The position numbers and the translations under genes were made by a program. A DNA stretch of 14,580 nt, from NCBI GenBank assembly GCA_946628745.1, contig CAMOXA010000019.1, forward strand, positions 1 through 14,580, written 5' to 3'. The notes below the pieces were generated by a model. That model was not told the DNA's origin, ran no database searches, and saw nothing but the letters and a program-made list of their open reading frames with translations. Origin of the DNA: an uncultured Verrucomicrobiota bacterium. Lineage in GTDB: Bacteria; Verrucomicrobiota; Kiritimatiellia; RFP12; UBA1067. Below, piece after piece: positions 1-5,783 of the stretch (position 1 is the stretch's first letter; every line of letters begins with the position of its first letter).

Positions 1-933
1 GCGCAAAATCCCGAGGCCCTCGCCGAACGCGACTTTTCGACGGACGGCGTACGAGAGAATTTCCATCGCCGCCAGCACGCACGATCCCCGGTAGAGAGGC
101 TCCAGGACGCCGCCGGACTTCACGTCCAGCCGCTTTCTCGCCGCGAGCAGCCTCAGTTTGTTGCGGCAGTATCTCCCCCCTTCGCGCGGCACGGTGCGCA
201 TCGCCCCTGACTCTCTCTCAGTGACTTTGTAGAGCGGCCTGTCCACGCATGTCATGGACCGCGCCGCGAGAAGGCAGTCGACATTGAACACCATATCTTC
301 GTAAAGCTCTATCGTCTCGTCGAACCTCGCCCCCGCGCGTTCGAGAAGTTCGCGCCGGTACGCCATTCGCCACACGGCCGCCATCTCCCTGTCGCGAAAG
401 AGCTCTTTGCCGCCGTACCACTCGCGCACATCGTCGAACGAATAGCCGAATATCCTGGGCAGAAAGCCGGCGACGATTGCGGCATTGCCGTCGAAGCGGT
501 AGTCGCCCTTGAGCGGCTCGACTTTGAATTCGTCGCTCCCGTCCTTCCGCGTCTTGTAGGCGACTATGCAGCATTCCGCGCCGTCGCGGCGCAGAGCGTC
601 AATCGCCGCGGTGAAGAAGTCCGGCTCCACTCCGTCGTCGGGGTCCACGAAAAACACATACTCGCCCCGGCTGAGATCGAGCGCCGCGTTGCGTGCCGCC
701 GACACGCCGCGATGGACGGAATGCAACACCCGCATGTCGCGCCTCGTTTTCGCCGCGGCGTCGAGAATCGCGCCTGTCTCGTCGGTCGAGCCGTCGTCGA
801 CCGCGATCACTTCGCAATCCGCCGGGAGCGCCGCGAAGACATCCTCAAGGCAGCGCGGCAGCCACCTCGCCACATTGCGGCAGGGCATCACGACGCTCGC
901 GAGCGTAGCGCTTTTCTCTCGCATGTCGGACAT
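1..933 (-). CDS. Family 2 glycosyltransferase (GT-A fold), 3' end cut by window edge
   Basis: The first 311 codons are visible, starting at the ATG at 933 and open through position 1. The protein probably transfers a sugar from a nucleotide-sugar donor to a cell-surface or exopolysaccharide acceptor at the inner face of the membrane. Seen in sequence: an N-terminal beta strand ASVVMPCRN (12-20), the nucleotide-binding motif VDDGSTDE (45-52), the RGVSAARNAAL stretch (75-85), and the DXD-type metal motif FVDPDD (95-100). A later stretch with W-R-M-A-Y-R-R-E-L (188-196) and LYED (210-213) is typical of EpsJ-like GT2 enzymes. The acceptor cannot be predicted. A second in-frame ATG at 924 is an alternative start; neither has a clear Shine-Dalgarno site. 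The gene lies 72 bases downstream of the histone-like gene on the same strand, with hairpins between, so it is probably expressed separately. Family is secure, substrate is not. Confidence 0.9.
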   Translation of the reverse strand, partial: MSDMREKSATLASVVMPCRNVARWLPRCLEDVFAALPADCEVIAVDDGSTDETGAILDAAAKTRRDMRVLHSVHRGVSAARNAALDLSRGEYVFFVDPDDGVEPDFFTAAIDALRRDGAECCIVAYKTRKDGSDEFKVEPLKGDYRFDGNAAIVAGFLPRIFGYSFDDVREWYGGKELFRDREMAAVWRMAYRRELLERAGARFDETIELYEDMVFNVDCLLAARSMTCVDRPLYKVTERESGAMRTVPREGGRYCRNKLRLLAARKRLDVKSGGVLEPLYRGSCVLAAMEILSYAVRRKVAFGEGLGILR

Positions 934-950
934 GTTTCTACAGAACAAAG

Positions 951-977
951 GCGCGCAGGCGAATCGAACCTGCGCGC
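951..977 (-). terminator. Probable Rho-independent terminator of the histone-like gene
   Basis: A perfect 9-bp GC-rich inverted repeat (951-959 with 969-977, loop of 9 bases) lies just beyond the stop of the histone-like gene. Read on the minus strand the stem is followed by CTTTGTTCT, a broken U tract. The strong stem and position fit an intrinsic terminator; the imperfect U run keeps confidence moderate. Confidence 0.5.
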
Positions 978-980
978 CCG

Positions 981-997
981 GCGGTTGTGCCAACCGC
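981..997. other. Second perfect hairpin between histone-like gene and glycosyltransferase
   Basis: A 7-bp perfect inverted repeat (981-987 with 991-997, loop TGC) sits between the histone-like stop codon and the terminator-like hairpin. It may protect the 3' end of the mRNA or act with the next hairpin as a tandem terminator. Function is inferred from position only. Confidence 0.4.
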
Positions 998-1005
998 GCT
1001 TTCGG

Positions 1006-1251
1006 TTACTTCTTCGCAGTCTTCTTGGCAGGCGCCTTCTTCGCAGGAGCCTTCTTGGCAGGCGCCTTCTTCGCAGGAGCGGCGGCCTTCTTCGCGGGAG
1101 CGGCGGCCTTCTTCGCGGGAGCGGCGGCCTTCTTCGCAGGAGCCGCGGCCTTCTTCGCGGGGGCCGCAGCCTTCTTCGCGCAGCACGCCTTCTTGCCGCA
1201 GCATGCCTTCTTGGCAGGAACTTTCGTTGCAGGAGCCTTCTTTGTTGCCAT
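1006..1251 (-). CDS. Histone H1-like Lys/Ala/Pro-rich DNA-binding protein with cysteine pairs
   Basis: An 81-residue, very basic protein made almost only of Lys, Ala and Pro. Such proteins resemble the C-terminal tail of eukaryotic histone H1 and bacterial Hc1/AlgP-type proteins, which bind and compact DNA without a folded domain. Seen: a short head MATKKAPATKVP, then ACCGKKACC with two Cys pairs (17-18 and 23-24), five KKAAAPA heptads (about 27-61), three KKAPA pentads, and a KKTAKK end. The ATG at 1251 is chosen because AAGGA (1261-1265) lies 9 bases upstream; a GTG at 1287 would extend the frame but lacks such support. A strong promoter is seen upstream (1325-1353). The Cys pairs are unusual for this low-complexity type and suggest metal or redox sensitivity. 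The nucleotide repeats make the copy number prone to change. DNA binding is inferred from composition. Confidence 0.85.
   Translation of the reverse strand: MATKKAPATKVPAKKACCGKKACCAKKAAAPAKKAAAPAKKAAAPAKKAAAPAKKAAAPAKKAPAKKAPAKKAPAKKTAKK
1017..1180. repeat. In-frame 15- and 21-bp tandem repeats inside the histone-like gene
   Basis: The DNA coding for the basic tail repeats in units of 21 bp (KKAAAPA) and 15 bp (KKAPA), with nearly identical codons (AAG for Lys, GCG/GCC/GCA for Ala). Unit lengths are multiples of three, so gain or loss of a unit would keep the frame and change tail length. Confidence 0.8.
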
Positions 1252-1260
1252 TTCTTTTGA

Positions 1261-1265
1261 TCCTT
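1261..1265 (-). promoter_or_regulatory. Ribosome binding site of histone-like gene
   Basis: AAGGA on the minus strand, 9 bases before the ATG at 1251. It decides the start against the upstream GTG at 1287. Confidence 0.7.
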
Positions 1266-1324
1266 TTTGTTGTTGGGCCGTCGGCACGCGCAGAACGCAC
1301 GCAACTTCCGCAGCCTATGTGAGA

Positions 1325-1353
1325 ATAATAGCGTTTTTTTTTTCGGAATGCAA
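1325..1353 (-). promoter_or_regulatory. Sigma70-type promoter of histone-like gene with A10 spacer tract
   Basis: Read on the minus strand: -35 TTGCAT (1348-1353), a spacer of exactly 17 bp (1331-1347), and -10 TATTAT (1325-1330). The spacer contains a run of ten A (T10 on the plus strand, 1334-1343). Transcription would start near 1318, giving a leader of about 65 bases. Spacing and hexamers fit the housekeeping consensus well in an otherwise GC-rich window. Confidence 0.65.
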
Positions 1354-1372
1354 GCGAGAAATGAAAAAAATT

Positions 1373-1381
1373 TGCTACAAT
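1373..1381 (+). promoter_or_regulatory. Extended -10 promoter of the ABC permease gene
   Basis: TGC followed by TACAAT (1376-1381) forms an extended -10 element on the plus strand. Only 10 bases separate it from the ATG at 1392, so the mRNA would have at most a few bases of leader. No good -35 hexamer is seen 16-18 bp upstream and no Shine-Dalgarno site is present. The upstream DNA is A-rich, with an A7 tract (1364-1370). Confidence 0.5.
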
Positions 1382-1391
1382 ATGTCGCGTC

Positions 1392-2825
1392 ATGGCAGTA
1401 ATTCTAGACAGTGAAAGAAACTCGGTCAAGGCGAAAGCCTTTCTTGCCGTAATATATTCCGTGCTCGCGCTCGGCGCCGCGACGATGGTATATCCGTTCG
1501 CGGTCATGCTGGCGTCGAGTCTTTCGACGCGGTACGACTACAATCGCCATTCGCCCGTCGTGGCCGGACTGTTCGATAGATCCGACCGGTTCATGAGATC
1601 GATAGCGACGCATTTCGACAAGTTCCCGCACGACGTCTACACCAATGCGCCTGCGTCATGGACGACATGGACCGAAGTCGCGAAGGACCGCCGCGGCGTC
1701 GAAGATTTCGCGCGCCGCGAACTGGCCCCTTATTCCGACGCGGCGTTTCTCGCCGCCGCCCGGGAGCGGGCAGACGCGTTTTTGCGCACGCTCGCTTCGC
1801 GCGACCCGCGCGGCCTGTCGTGCGCCTACGACCCTCGCGACGTGCCGCGCTTCGTCGAGCGGCGCTATGGCACCCTTGAAGCGCTGAACGCCGCGTGGCC
1901 CGTTCCCCACAGGTCGTTCTTCGACATATCGTTCGCGGCCGAAAGCCGCGCCGCGCCCGACAAGACCGTCGAAGGCGACGCGAAGTTCGAAACCTGGCAG
2001 GCGCTCAAGAAATGGTACGTCGACGAAGCGATCGCCGCGGGCGACCACGTCTCGCGCACCATGCCCTGGCCGATGGCCGGACACGAGGACGACGTCCGCA
2101 ACGCCCTCGCCGTGCAGTTCGCCGACCACGGCACGAGAGACTTTCTCGCGGGCGCGCTCGCGAACTACCGGCTCGTCGGCGAGTACCTTTTCGTGCGCGG
2201 ACGCGCCTTCTTCAACACGATAGTCCTCGTGGTGCTCTCCGTCCTCGCCTCACTGACCGTCAACCCTCTCGCGGCGTATGCGCTTTCGAGATTCAAAATG
2301 CGCTCGACCGAGAGCGTCATACTCTTCCTGCTCGCGACGATGGCCTTTCCGGCGGCTGTTACCGCGATACCCGGCTTTCTTCTGCTGCGCGACCTCGGGC
2401 TTCTCAACACGTTCGCCGCGCTCGTCCTGCCGACCGTCGCGAACGGCATGTCGATTTTCATCCTGAAGGGATTCTTCGACGCGCTGCCGCGCGAGCTCTA
2501 CGAAGCCGCCGCGATCGACGGCGCGCCCGAATGGACGGTCTTTCGCCGCATCACCCTGCCGATGTGCGCGCCAATTCTCGCCGTAAACGCACTGAACGCT
2601 TTCATACACGCCTACGCCTCGTGGGAATGGGCGTTCCTCGTCTGCCACAAAGAATCGCACTGGACGCTCGCGGTGTGGATGTACCAGATGTCGGTGGACA
2701 CATTCGCCGGCCAGCCGTGGTGCGTGATGGCCGGCTTCGTCCTGGTGTCGATACCGACCGCCACCGTCTTCATCCTCTGCCAGAAGGTGATCCTGCGCGG
2801 CATCGTGCTGCCGTCGATGAAATGA
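1392..2825 (+). CDS. Sugar ABC transporter permease (MalG-like, CUT1 type) with large periplasmic insert
   Basis: A 477-residue inner-membrane permease, about 200 residues longer than the usual 270-300 of MalG-type subunits. Seen: a first membrane segment (about 15-42), a long polar stretch (about 46-265), then five hydrophobic segments (about 273-297, 306-331, 340-360, 392-413, 440-464). The cytoplasmic EAA loop that docks the ATPase is clear: LYEAAAIDGAPEWTVFRR (369-386). The transport role follows from this family signature; the sugar is unknown. The extra domain falls in the first periplasmic loop and includes RRYGTLEALNAAW (157-169), which resembles a motif of GH42 beta-galactosidases. 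The ATG at 1392 is fixed by an in-frame stop at 1362 and by the need to keep TM1. No Shine-Dalgarno site is visible. No partner permease, ATPase or binding protein is in the window. The gene ends 15 bases from the convergent pyrophosphatase gene. Confidence 0.9.
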   Translation: MAVILDSERNSVKAKAFLAVIYSVLALGAATMVYPFAVMLASSLSTRYDYNRHSPVVAGLFDRSDRFMRSIATHFDKFPHDVYTNAPASWTTWTEVAKDRRGVEDFARRELAPYSDAAFLAAARERADAFLRTLASRDPRGLSCAYDPRDVPRFVERRYGTLEALNAAWPVPHRSFFDISFAAESRAAPDKTVEGDAKFETWQALKKWYVDEAIAAGDHVSRTMPWPMAGHEDDVRNALAVQFADHGTRDFLAGALANYRLVGEYLFVRGRAFFNTIVLVVLSVLASLTVNPLAAYALSRFKMRSTESVILFLLATMAFPAAVTAIPGFLLLRDLGLLNTFAALVLPTVANGMSIFILKGFFDALPRELYEAAAIDGAPEWTVFRRITLPMCAPILAVNALNAFIHAYASWEWAFLVCHKESHWTLAVWMYQMSVDTFAGQPWCVMAGFVLVSIPTATVFILCQKVILRGIVLPSMK

Positions 2826-2844
2826 CCGCGTCAGTCCGCGTCAG
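2826..2844. repeat. Short direct repeat at convergent gene junction
   Basis: CCGCGTCAG occurs twice (2826-2834 and 2836-2844) in the gap between permease and pyrophosphatase; the second copy includes the pyrophosphatase stop codon. No terminator hairpin with a T run is visible between the two convergent genes. Confidence 0.6.
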
Positions 2845-4127
2845 GCGAGCGCCGCGAGCACTTCGGGCAGAAGCTGCTTCTTTCGCGACAGAACGCCGGG
2901 CATCATCAGCACGCCGTCCTCTCCCCTGCGATAGGGCAGCGCCCTTCGCACCGCGTCGAGTCCGCGAAAAAGGAGTTCGGAATTCCCGCGCACCGGGTCC
3001 GTGACCATCAGTGCCATGAAATCGAGCCCCTGCGATTCCATCGCGCGGTCCATCGCTTCCGCGAGTCCCGCCATGTGGCTGTGAAAGTACGCCAGATTCG
3101 TCTCTTCTATCTGGGCCAGCACGAACTTGCGCCCACCCTCCCGGTAGAGCTTCGCGTCGCTTGCTATCGCCTGGTCCGGGGTCATGGACTGCAGCGGAGA
3201 AGATACGGACGACATCCCGGCCATTATCGAGTCGGCAGTCTCGCCGCACAGCTTCTCCAGCCACGCGCAAAGCGACCTGTCCGCGTCTGTCGTCGTCGGC
3301 GACTGGAACATGATCGTGTCGGAGACGATTCCCGCCATGAGCACGCCTGCGATTTCCCGCGTAGGCCTTTCGCCTGCCGCGCGGTACATTCGCGCGACGA
3401 GCGTGCATGTCGAGCCTACGACGTCCGCCGTGTAGCGGATTGGCTCTTTCGTCGCGGCGAACGCGATGCGGTGGTGGTCCACGACCTCCACGACCGGCAC
3501 TTCTTCGAGGCCGGGTATTCCCTGGGCCGTTTCGTTGTGGTCGACGAGTATCATCCTGAACGGAGGCTCTTCGGCGAAAGCGCGCTTGAGCACGGTGCCG
3601 AGAAGCATCCCGTTCTCGTCGACGACGGGAAAATGGTTGTGGGGGTTTCTGACGGCGGCCGCGCGTATGTCGTGCACGATGTCCGATTCGACCAGCACCT
3701 GGGTGCAGTGGTGCAGAGGCGCGCGCGCGACCGGTATCGTCAAATCGCCCTTTTCGAGAAAGAAGTTCAAAAGCTTCGCCGGCGAAAGCATCCCGACGAA
3801 CCGTCCATCGCCGCCGCGCACGGGAAGCGACGACTCGCCGCTCGCCTCGAGGCGTCTTAGCGCGTCCACGAGCGTCATGTCGTGGTCGATCAGCGGGACG
3901 CTTCTATCCATGAGATGCCTAACGCGCACGTAGACGTCGCGTTTTACGCGCGCCGGGACGAGGCCGAAATGGTCGAAGACCCACTTCGCCTTGCCGGGCA
4001 TGCGCCCGGCGCATATCGGCTCGACGTCGGCCATGCCCGTCCGCCGCCTGAGGTCGGCCAGGGCGTAGGCGCTCATTACGGAATCCGTGTCAGGGTTCCT
4101 GTGTCCGCAGATGTAGGTTTTCATCAT
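2841..4127 (-). CDS. ppaC: Mn-dependent family II inorganic pyrophosphatase with CBS domains
   Basis: A 428-residue cytoplasmic enzyme of the DHH superfamily that hydrolyses pyrophosphate to phosphate, pulling forward biosynthetic reactions. Seen in order: metal motif GHRNPDTDS (8-16; H9, D13, D15), two CBS repeats (about 70-185) inserted in the DHH domain, LVDHNE (194-199), the signature VVDHH (215-219), GIVSDTIMF (266-274), and the DHHA2 substrate motif SRKKQ (414-418). In known CBS pyrophosphatases the CBS pair binds adenine nucleotides: AMP/ADP inhibit and ATP or diadenosine polyphosphates activate. Many such enzymes also have a DRTGG domain between the CBS repeats; the length here indicates it is absent. 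The start is ATGATG (4127 or 4124). It follows tsaC by 12 bases but has no Shine-Dalgarno site; an extended -10 lies 6 bases upstream, so it may be made from its own leaderless mRNA as well as by read-through. Confidence 0.93.
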   Translation of the reverse strand: MMKTYICGHRNPDTDSVMSAYALADLRRRTGMADVEPICAGRMPGKAKWVFDHFGLVPARVKRDVYVRVRHLMDRSVPLIDHDMTLVDALRRLEASGESSLPVRGGDGRFVGMLSPAKLLNFFLEKGDLTIPVARAPLHHCTQVLVESDIVHDIRAAAVRNPHNHFPVVDENGMLLGTVLKRAFAEEPPFRMILVDHNETAQGIPGLEEVPVVEVVDHHRIAFAATKEPIRYTADVVGSTCTLVARMYRAAGERPTREIAGVLMAGIVSDTIMFQSPTTTDADRSLCAWLEKLCGETADSIMAGMSSVSSPLQSMTPDQAIASDAKLYREGGRKFVLAQIEETNLAYFHSHMAGLAEAMDRAMESQGLDFMALMVTDPVRGNSELLFRGLDAVRRALPYRRGEDGVLMMPGVLSRKKQLLPEVLAALA

Positions 4128-4133
4128 GCGGAT

Positions 4134-4142
4134 ATTATATCA
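4134..4142 (-). promoter_or_regulatory. Extended -10 promoter of ppaC, overlapping the tsaC stop codon
   Basis: On the minus strand, TGA then TATAAT, a perfect -10 hexamer (4134-4139) preceded by TGN (4140-4142). The TGA is also the stop codon of the upstream tsaC gene. The hexamer ends 6 bases before the first ATG of ppaC, so transcription is expected at or next to the start codon. The -35 region is weak (GCCAAG at 17-bp spacing). Confidence 0.55.
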
Positions 4143-4703
4143 TATTGCGACGGCGCCTTGGCGAAGTATCTTCGCCGAGCCGTCTTCGCGCACGAAGACG
4201 ACAGTGGACGGCACGCCGCCCGGGCTGGGCCCGCCGTCGGCCAGGATGTCCGCCAAAGCGGCCGCGCCGGCGAGCGCAGCGTCCGCGTCGGTCGCGTCCG
4301 GCTGTCCCGAAAAGTTCGCGCTCGTGACGCGCAGCAGTCCGCCGCACGCCGCGAGAAGCCGCCGCGTCCAGGCGTGGTCCGGCACCCTGTAGCCCTCGGT
4401 CGCGCCGCCTTCGCGCCCGATCACGAGCGTAAGCGCTCCCGGCCAAAGCCCCGCGAGGCGCGCGGCTTCGCCGCGAATTCCGCCCGCGTGCCGCGCCACG
4501 GCTTCGCGATCGGCCGCGAGAAGCGCTATCGGCTTGTGTCCGTCGCGCCCCTTTATTGAATAAAGCCGCTCCACGGCCTGCGGGAAAGACGGATGCGCCG
4601 CGAGGCCGTAGACCGTATCTGTCGGAATCGCCGCGACGCCCCCGCCCTTCAAAACTGCGGCGGCGGCGGCGAGTCCTTCTTCGTCGCAGCGGACGACATT
4701 CAT
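4140..4703 (-). CDS. tsaC: L-threonylcarbamoyladenylate synthase (YrdC/Sua5 family)
   Basis: A 187-residue cytoplasmic enzyme that makes threonylcarbamoyl-AMP from threonine, bicarbonate and ATP, the first step of the universal t6A37 modification of ANN-reading tRNAs. Seen: PTDTVYGL (27-34), IKGRDGHKPI (50-59), the WPGALTLV stretch (87-94), TSANFSG (127-133) and PSTVV (165-169), all hallmarks of the YrdC fold. The length matches short TsaC; the extra C-terminal domain of Sua5 is absent. The ATG at 4703 is chosen because its ATGA overlaps the stop of the upstream 2Fe-2S protein by 4 bases, a sign of translational coupling; longer in-frame versions reach into that gene and add unrelated sequence. 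The stop codon forms part of the next gene's promoter element. Housekeeping function, well supported. Confidence 0.93.
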   Translation of the reverse strand: MNVVRCDEEGLAAAAAVLKGGGVAAIPTDTVYGLAAHPSFPQAVERLYSIKGRDGHKPIALLAADREAVARHAGGIRGEAARLAGLWPGALTLVIGREGGATEGYRVPDHAWTRRLLAACGGLLRVTSANFSGQPDATDADAALAGAAALADILADGGPSPGGVPSTVVFVREDGSAKILRQGAVAI

Positions 4704-4954
4704 GGCTTCGGGAACGTCTGCGCGAGCAGATCCAGCATGACGCCCTCGTCGACGTGCGTGTGGGTCTTGCCGTCGATGATGACGACAGGCCCCGCCGCGC
4801 AGTTGCCGGTGCAAAGACTGGCCCCGAGCTCGACGTCGACTTCGTCGCGCAACCCGCGGTCGGCGAGAAACTTCTCGCAGACCGCCAGAATGCGTTCGTT
4901 GCCGCGGGCGAAGCAGCTAGAACCCATGCATATCGTTATGGACGGCTTACTCAT
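4700..4954 (-). CDS. Small 2Fe-2S thioredoxin-fold protein (NuoE/HydC-like ferredoxin domain)
   Basis: An 84-residue protein with four cysteines in the pattern C-x4-C (9, 14) and C-x3-C (48, 52), within CMGSSC and LCTGNC. This is the 2Fe-2S ligand set of thioredoxin-like ferredoxins, as in NuoE and the small subunits of NAD-dependent hydrogenases. It likely carries single electrons in the cytoplasm. It lacks the helical N-terminal region of full NuoE, so it is the stand-alone domain. No hydrogenase or NuoF partner is in the window; its partner is unknown. The start at ATG 4954 overlaps the end of the upstream kinase by 8 bases, and its own stop overlaps tsaC by 4 bases, so the three are surely translated from one mRNA. 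A TTG at 4963 could add three residues but is less likely. Fold is well supported; role is inferred. Confidence 0.85.
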   Translation of the reverse strand: MSKPSITICMGSSCFARGNERILAVCEKFLADRGLRDEVDVELGASLCTGNCAAGPVVIIDGKTHTHVDEGVMLDLLAQTFPKP

Positions 4955-5765
4955 AGTCCACAACGCTCGCCCAGTGCAGAAGCAGTTCGTGGTTCTTGGC
5001 GCTCTGCTCCTTCGAGCTTTCGGCGGCGGCGACGATCGGCAGCCACTTCTGCACGTCGGGAAGCTTCGCTTTAAGCGCCTCGCACGCGAGCGTCATGTAT
5101 TTCTCGGCCGCGGCGACATGTCCGCTCAGCCAGAACAGGAGGTACGTGCGCGCGACGTCCGCGAGCGGATCGCCGAGTCTCACGTGGCTCCAGTCGATGA
5201 CGCGCCAGTCGCCCTTCGGCGTTATGATGACGTTCGTCGGGTTGAAGTCGCCGTGGCACAGCGACTTGCCGCGCGGCATCGTCTGCAGTTTCATGTGCAG
5301 GTCGTAGCGCGTCTCCTTCGGCAGGGGCGACGCCGAAATCTGCTTGTCGAGCTTGTCGGCGAGATTGCCCATCCTATCGGACGTCTTCGCGAATATTTCG
5401 CACTGTATCGCGACGAACTGCTTCAGGTACTTCGCGAGATTCTTTTTGTCCTTCGCCATAACGTCGGCGAGAGTGTCGCCTTCGATCCACTCGCGGCGTA
5501 TGCACCAGTGGTCGCGCAGCTTCATGACTTCGATCACCTTGGCGACGGGCAGCCCGGTCTCGGCGGCGCGGGCTTCATTCATGGCTTCGTTAAGTATCAG
5601 CGAAACCTTGTAGCTCGGCCCGAATATCTTGAGCACCGTGTCCTTGTCGCGCGTCACGACCTTGTCGGTGCGCTCGAGAAGAACTGCGTCCTTCTTGGAC
5701 GGACGGCCCCTCTTTGCCGGCGGCTTCACTGCCGCCGCGGCGGTTTTGCTTGCAGTCTTTTTCAT
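4947..5765 (-). CDS. Aminoglycoside phosphotransferase-fold small-molecule kinase with AT-hook-like N-terminal tail
   Basis: A 272-residue protein with the APH/choline-kinase fold, closest in style to the TIGR02172 group described from Fibrobacter and other anaerobes. Seen: a Lys in TVLKIF (46) in place for ATP binding, the catalytic loop LCHGDFNPTN (169-178; H171, D173, N178), and VIDWSHVRLGDPLADVAR (189-206) with the metal-binding D191. It would phosphorylate a hydroxyl of an unknown small molecule; drug resistance should not be assumed. The first 26 residues are a basic Ala/Lys/Pro tail ending in AKRGRPSKK (17-25), the core of an AT-hook, which is odd for a cytoplasmic kinase. A good Shine-Dalgarno site precedes the ATG. 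The gene follows adhE by 18 bases and overlaps the 2Fe-2S gene. Confidence 0.85.
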   Translation of the reverse strand: MKKTASKTAAAAVKPPAKRGRPSKKDAVLLERTDKVVTRDKDTVLKIFGPSYKVSLILNEAMNEARAAETGLPVAKVIEVMKLRDHWCIRREWIEGDTLADVMAKDKKNLAKYLKQFVAIQCEIFAKTSDRMGNLADKLDKQISASPLPKETRYDLHMKLQTMPRGKSLCHGDFNPTNVIITPKGDWRVIDWSHVRLGDPLADVARTYLLFWLSGHVAAAEKYMTLACEALKAKLPDVQKWLPIVAAAESSKEQSAKNHELLLHWASVVDYE

Positions 5766-5771
5766 TTGAAT

Positions 5772-5779
5772 CTCCTTTT
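5772..5779 (-). promoter_or_regulatory. Ribosome binding site of the kinase gene
   Basis: AAAAGGAG on the minus strand, 6 bases before the ATG at 5765, within the 18-base gap after adhE. It is a strong canonical site and contrasts with the genes that have none. Confidence 0.8.
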
Positions 5780-5783
5780 GCTG

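Noticed and set aside
945..1005. tRNA-like T-arm: GGTTCGATTC on the minus strand next to GC-rich stems
   Set aside because: Only about 60 bases are available after the histone-like stop, the 5-bp T stem does not pair correctly around the loop, and no acceptor or D arm can be formed. A terminator hairpin explains it better.
1252..1287. GTG at 1287 as start of the histone-like protein (adds MPTAQQQKGSKE)
   Set aside because: The ATG at 1251 has an AAGGA site at a good distance; the extension is not basic like the rest and contains that site.
566..1414. Plus-strand frame with Phe/Ala/Gly repeats that look like membrane segments
   Set aside because: The repeats are the reverse complement of the histone-like Lys/Ala/Pro tail, and the rest is opposite the glycosyltransferase.
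2826..2844. Direct repeat as an attachment or insertion site
   Set aside because: The 9-base copies lie side by side in a gene junction, with no element between them.
4704..4814. Longer start for tsaC reaching to 4814
   Set aside because: The extra residues come from another frame of the 2Fe-2S gene; ATG 4703 gives the usual YrdC N-terminus and a 4-base coupled overlap.
4947..5765. Aminoglycoside resistance gene
   Set aside because: The fold is shared by many kinases of sugars, choline and others. Context is metabolic, and nothing points to drug inactivation or a mobile element.
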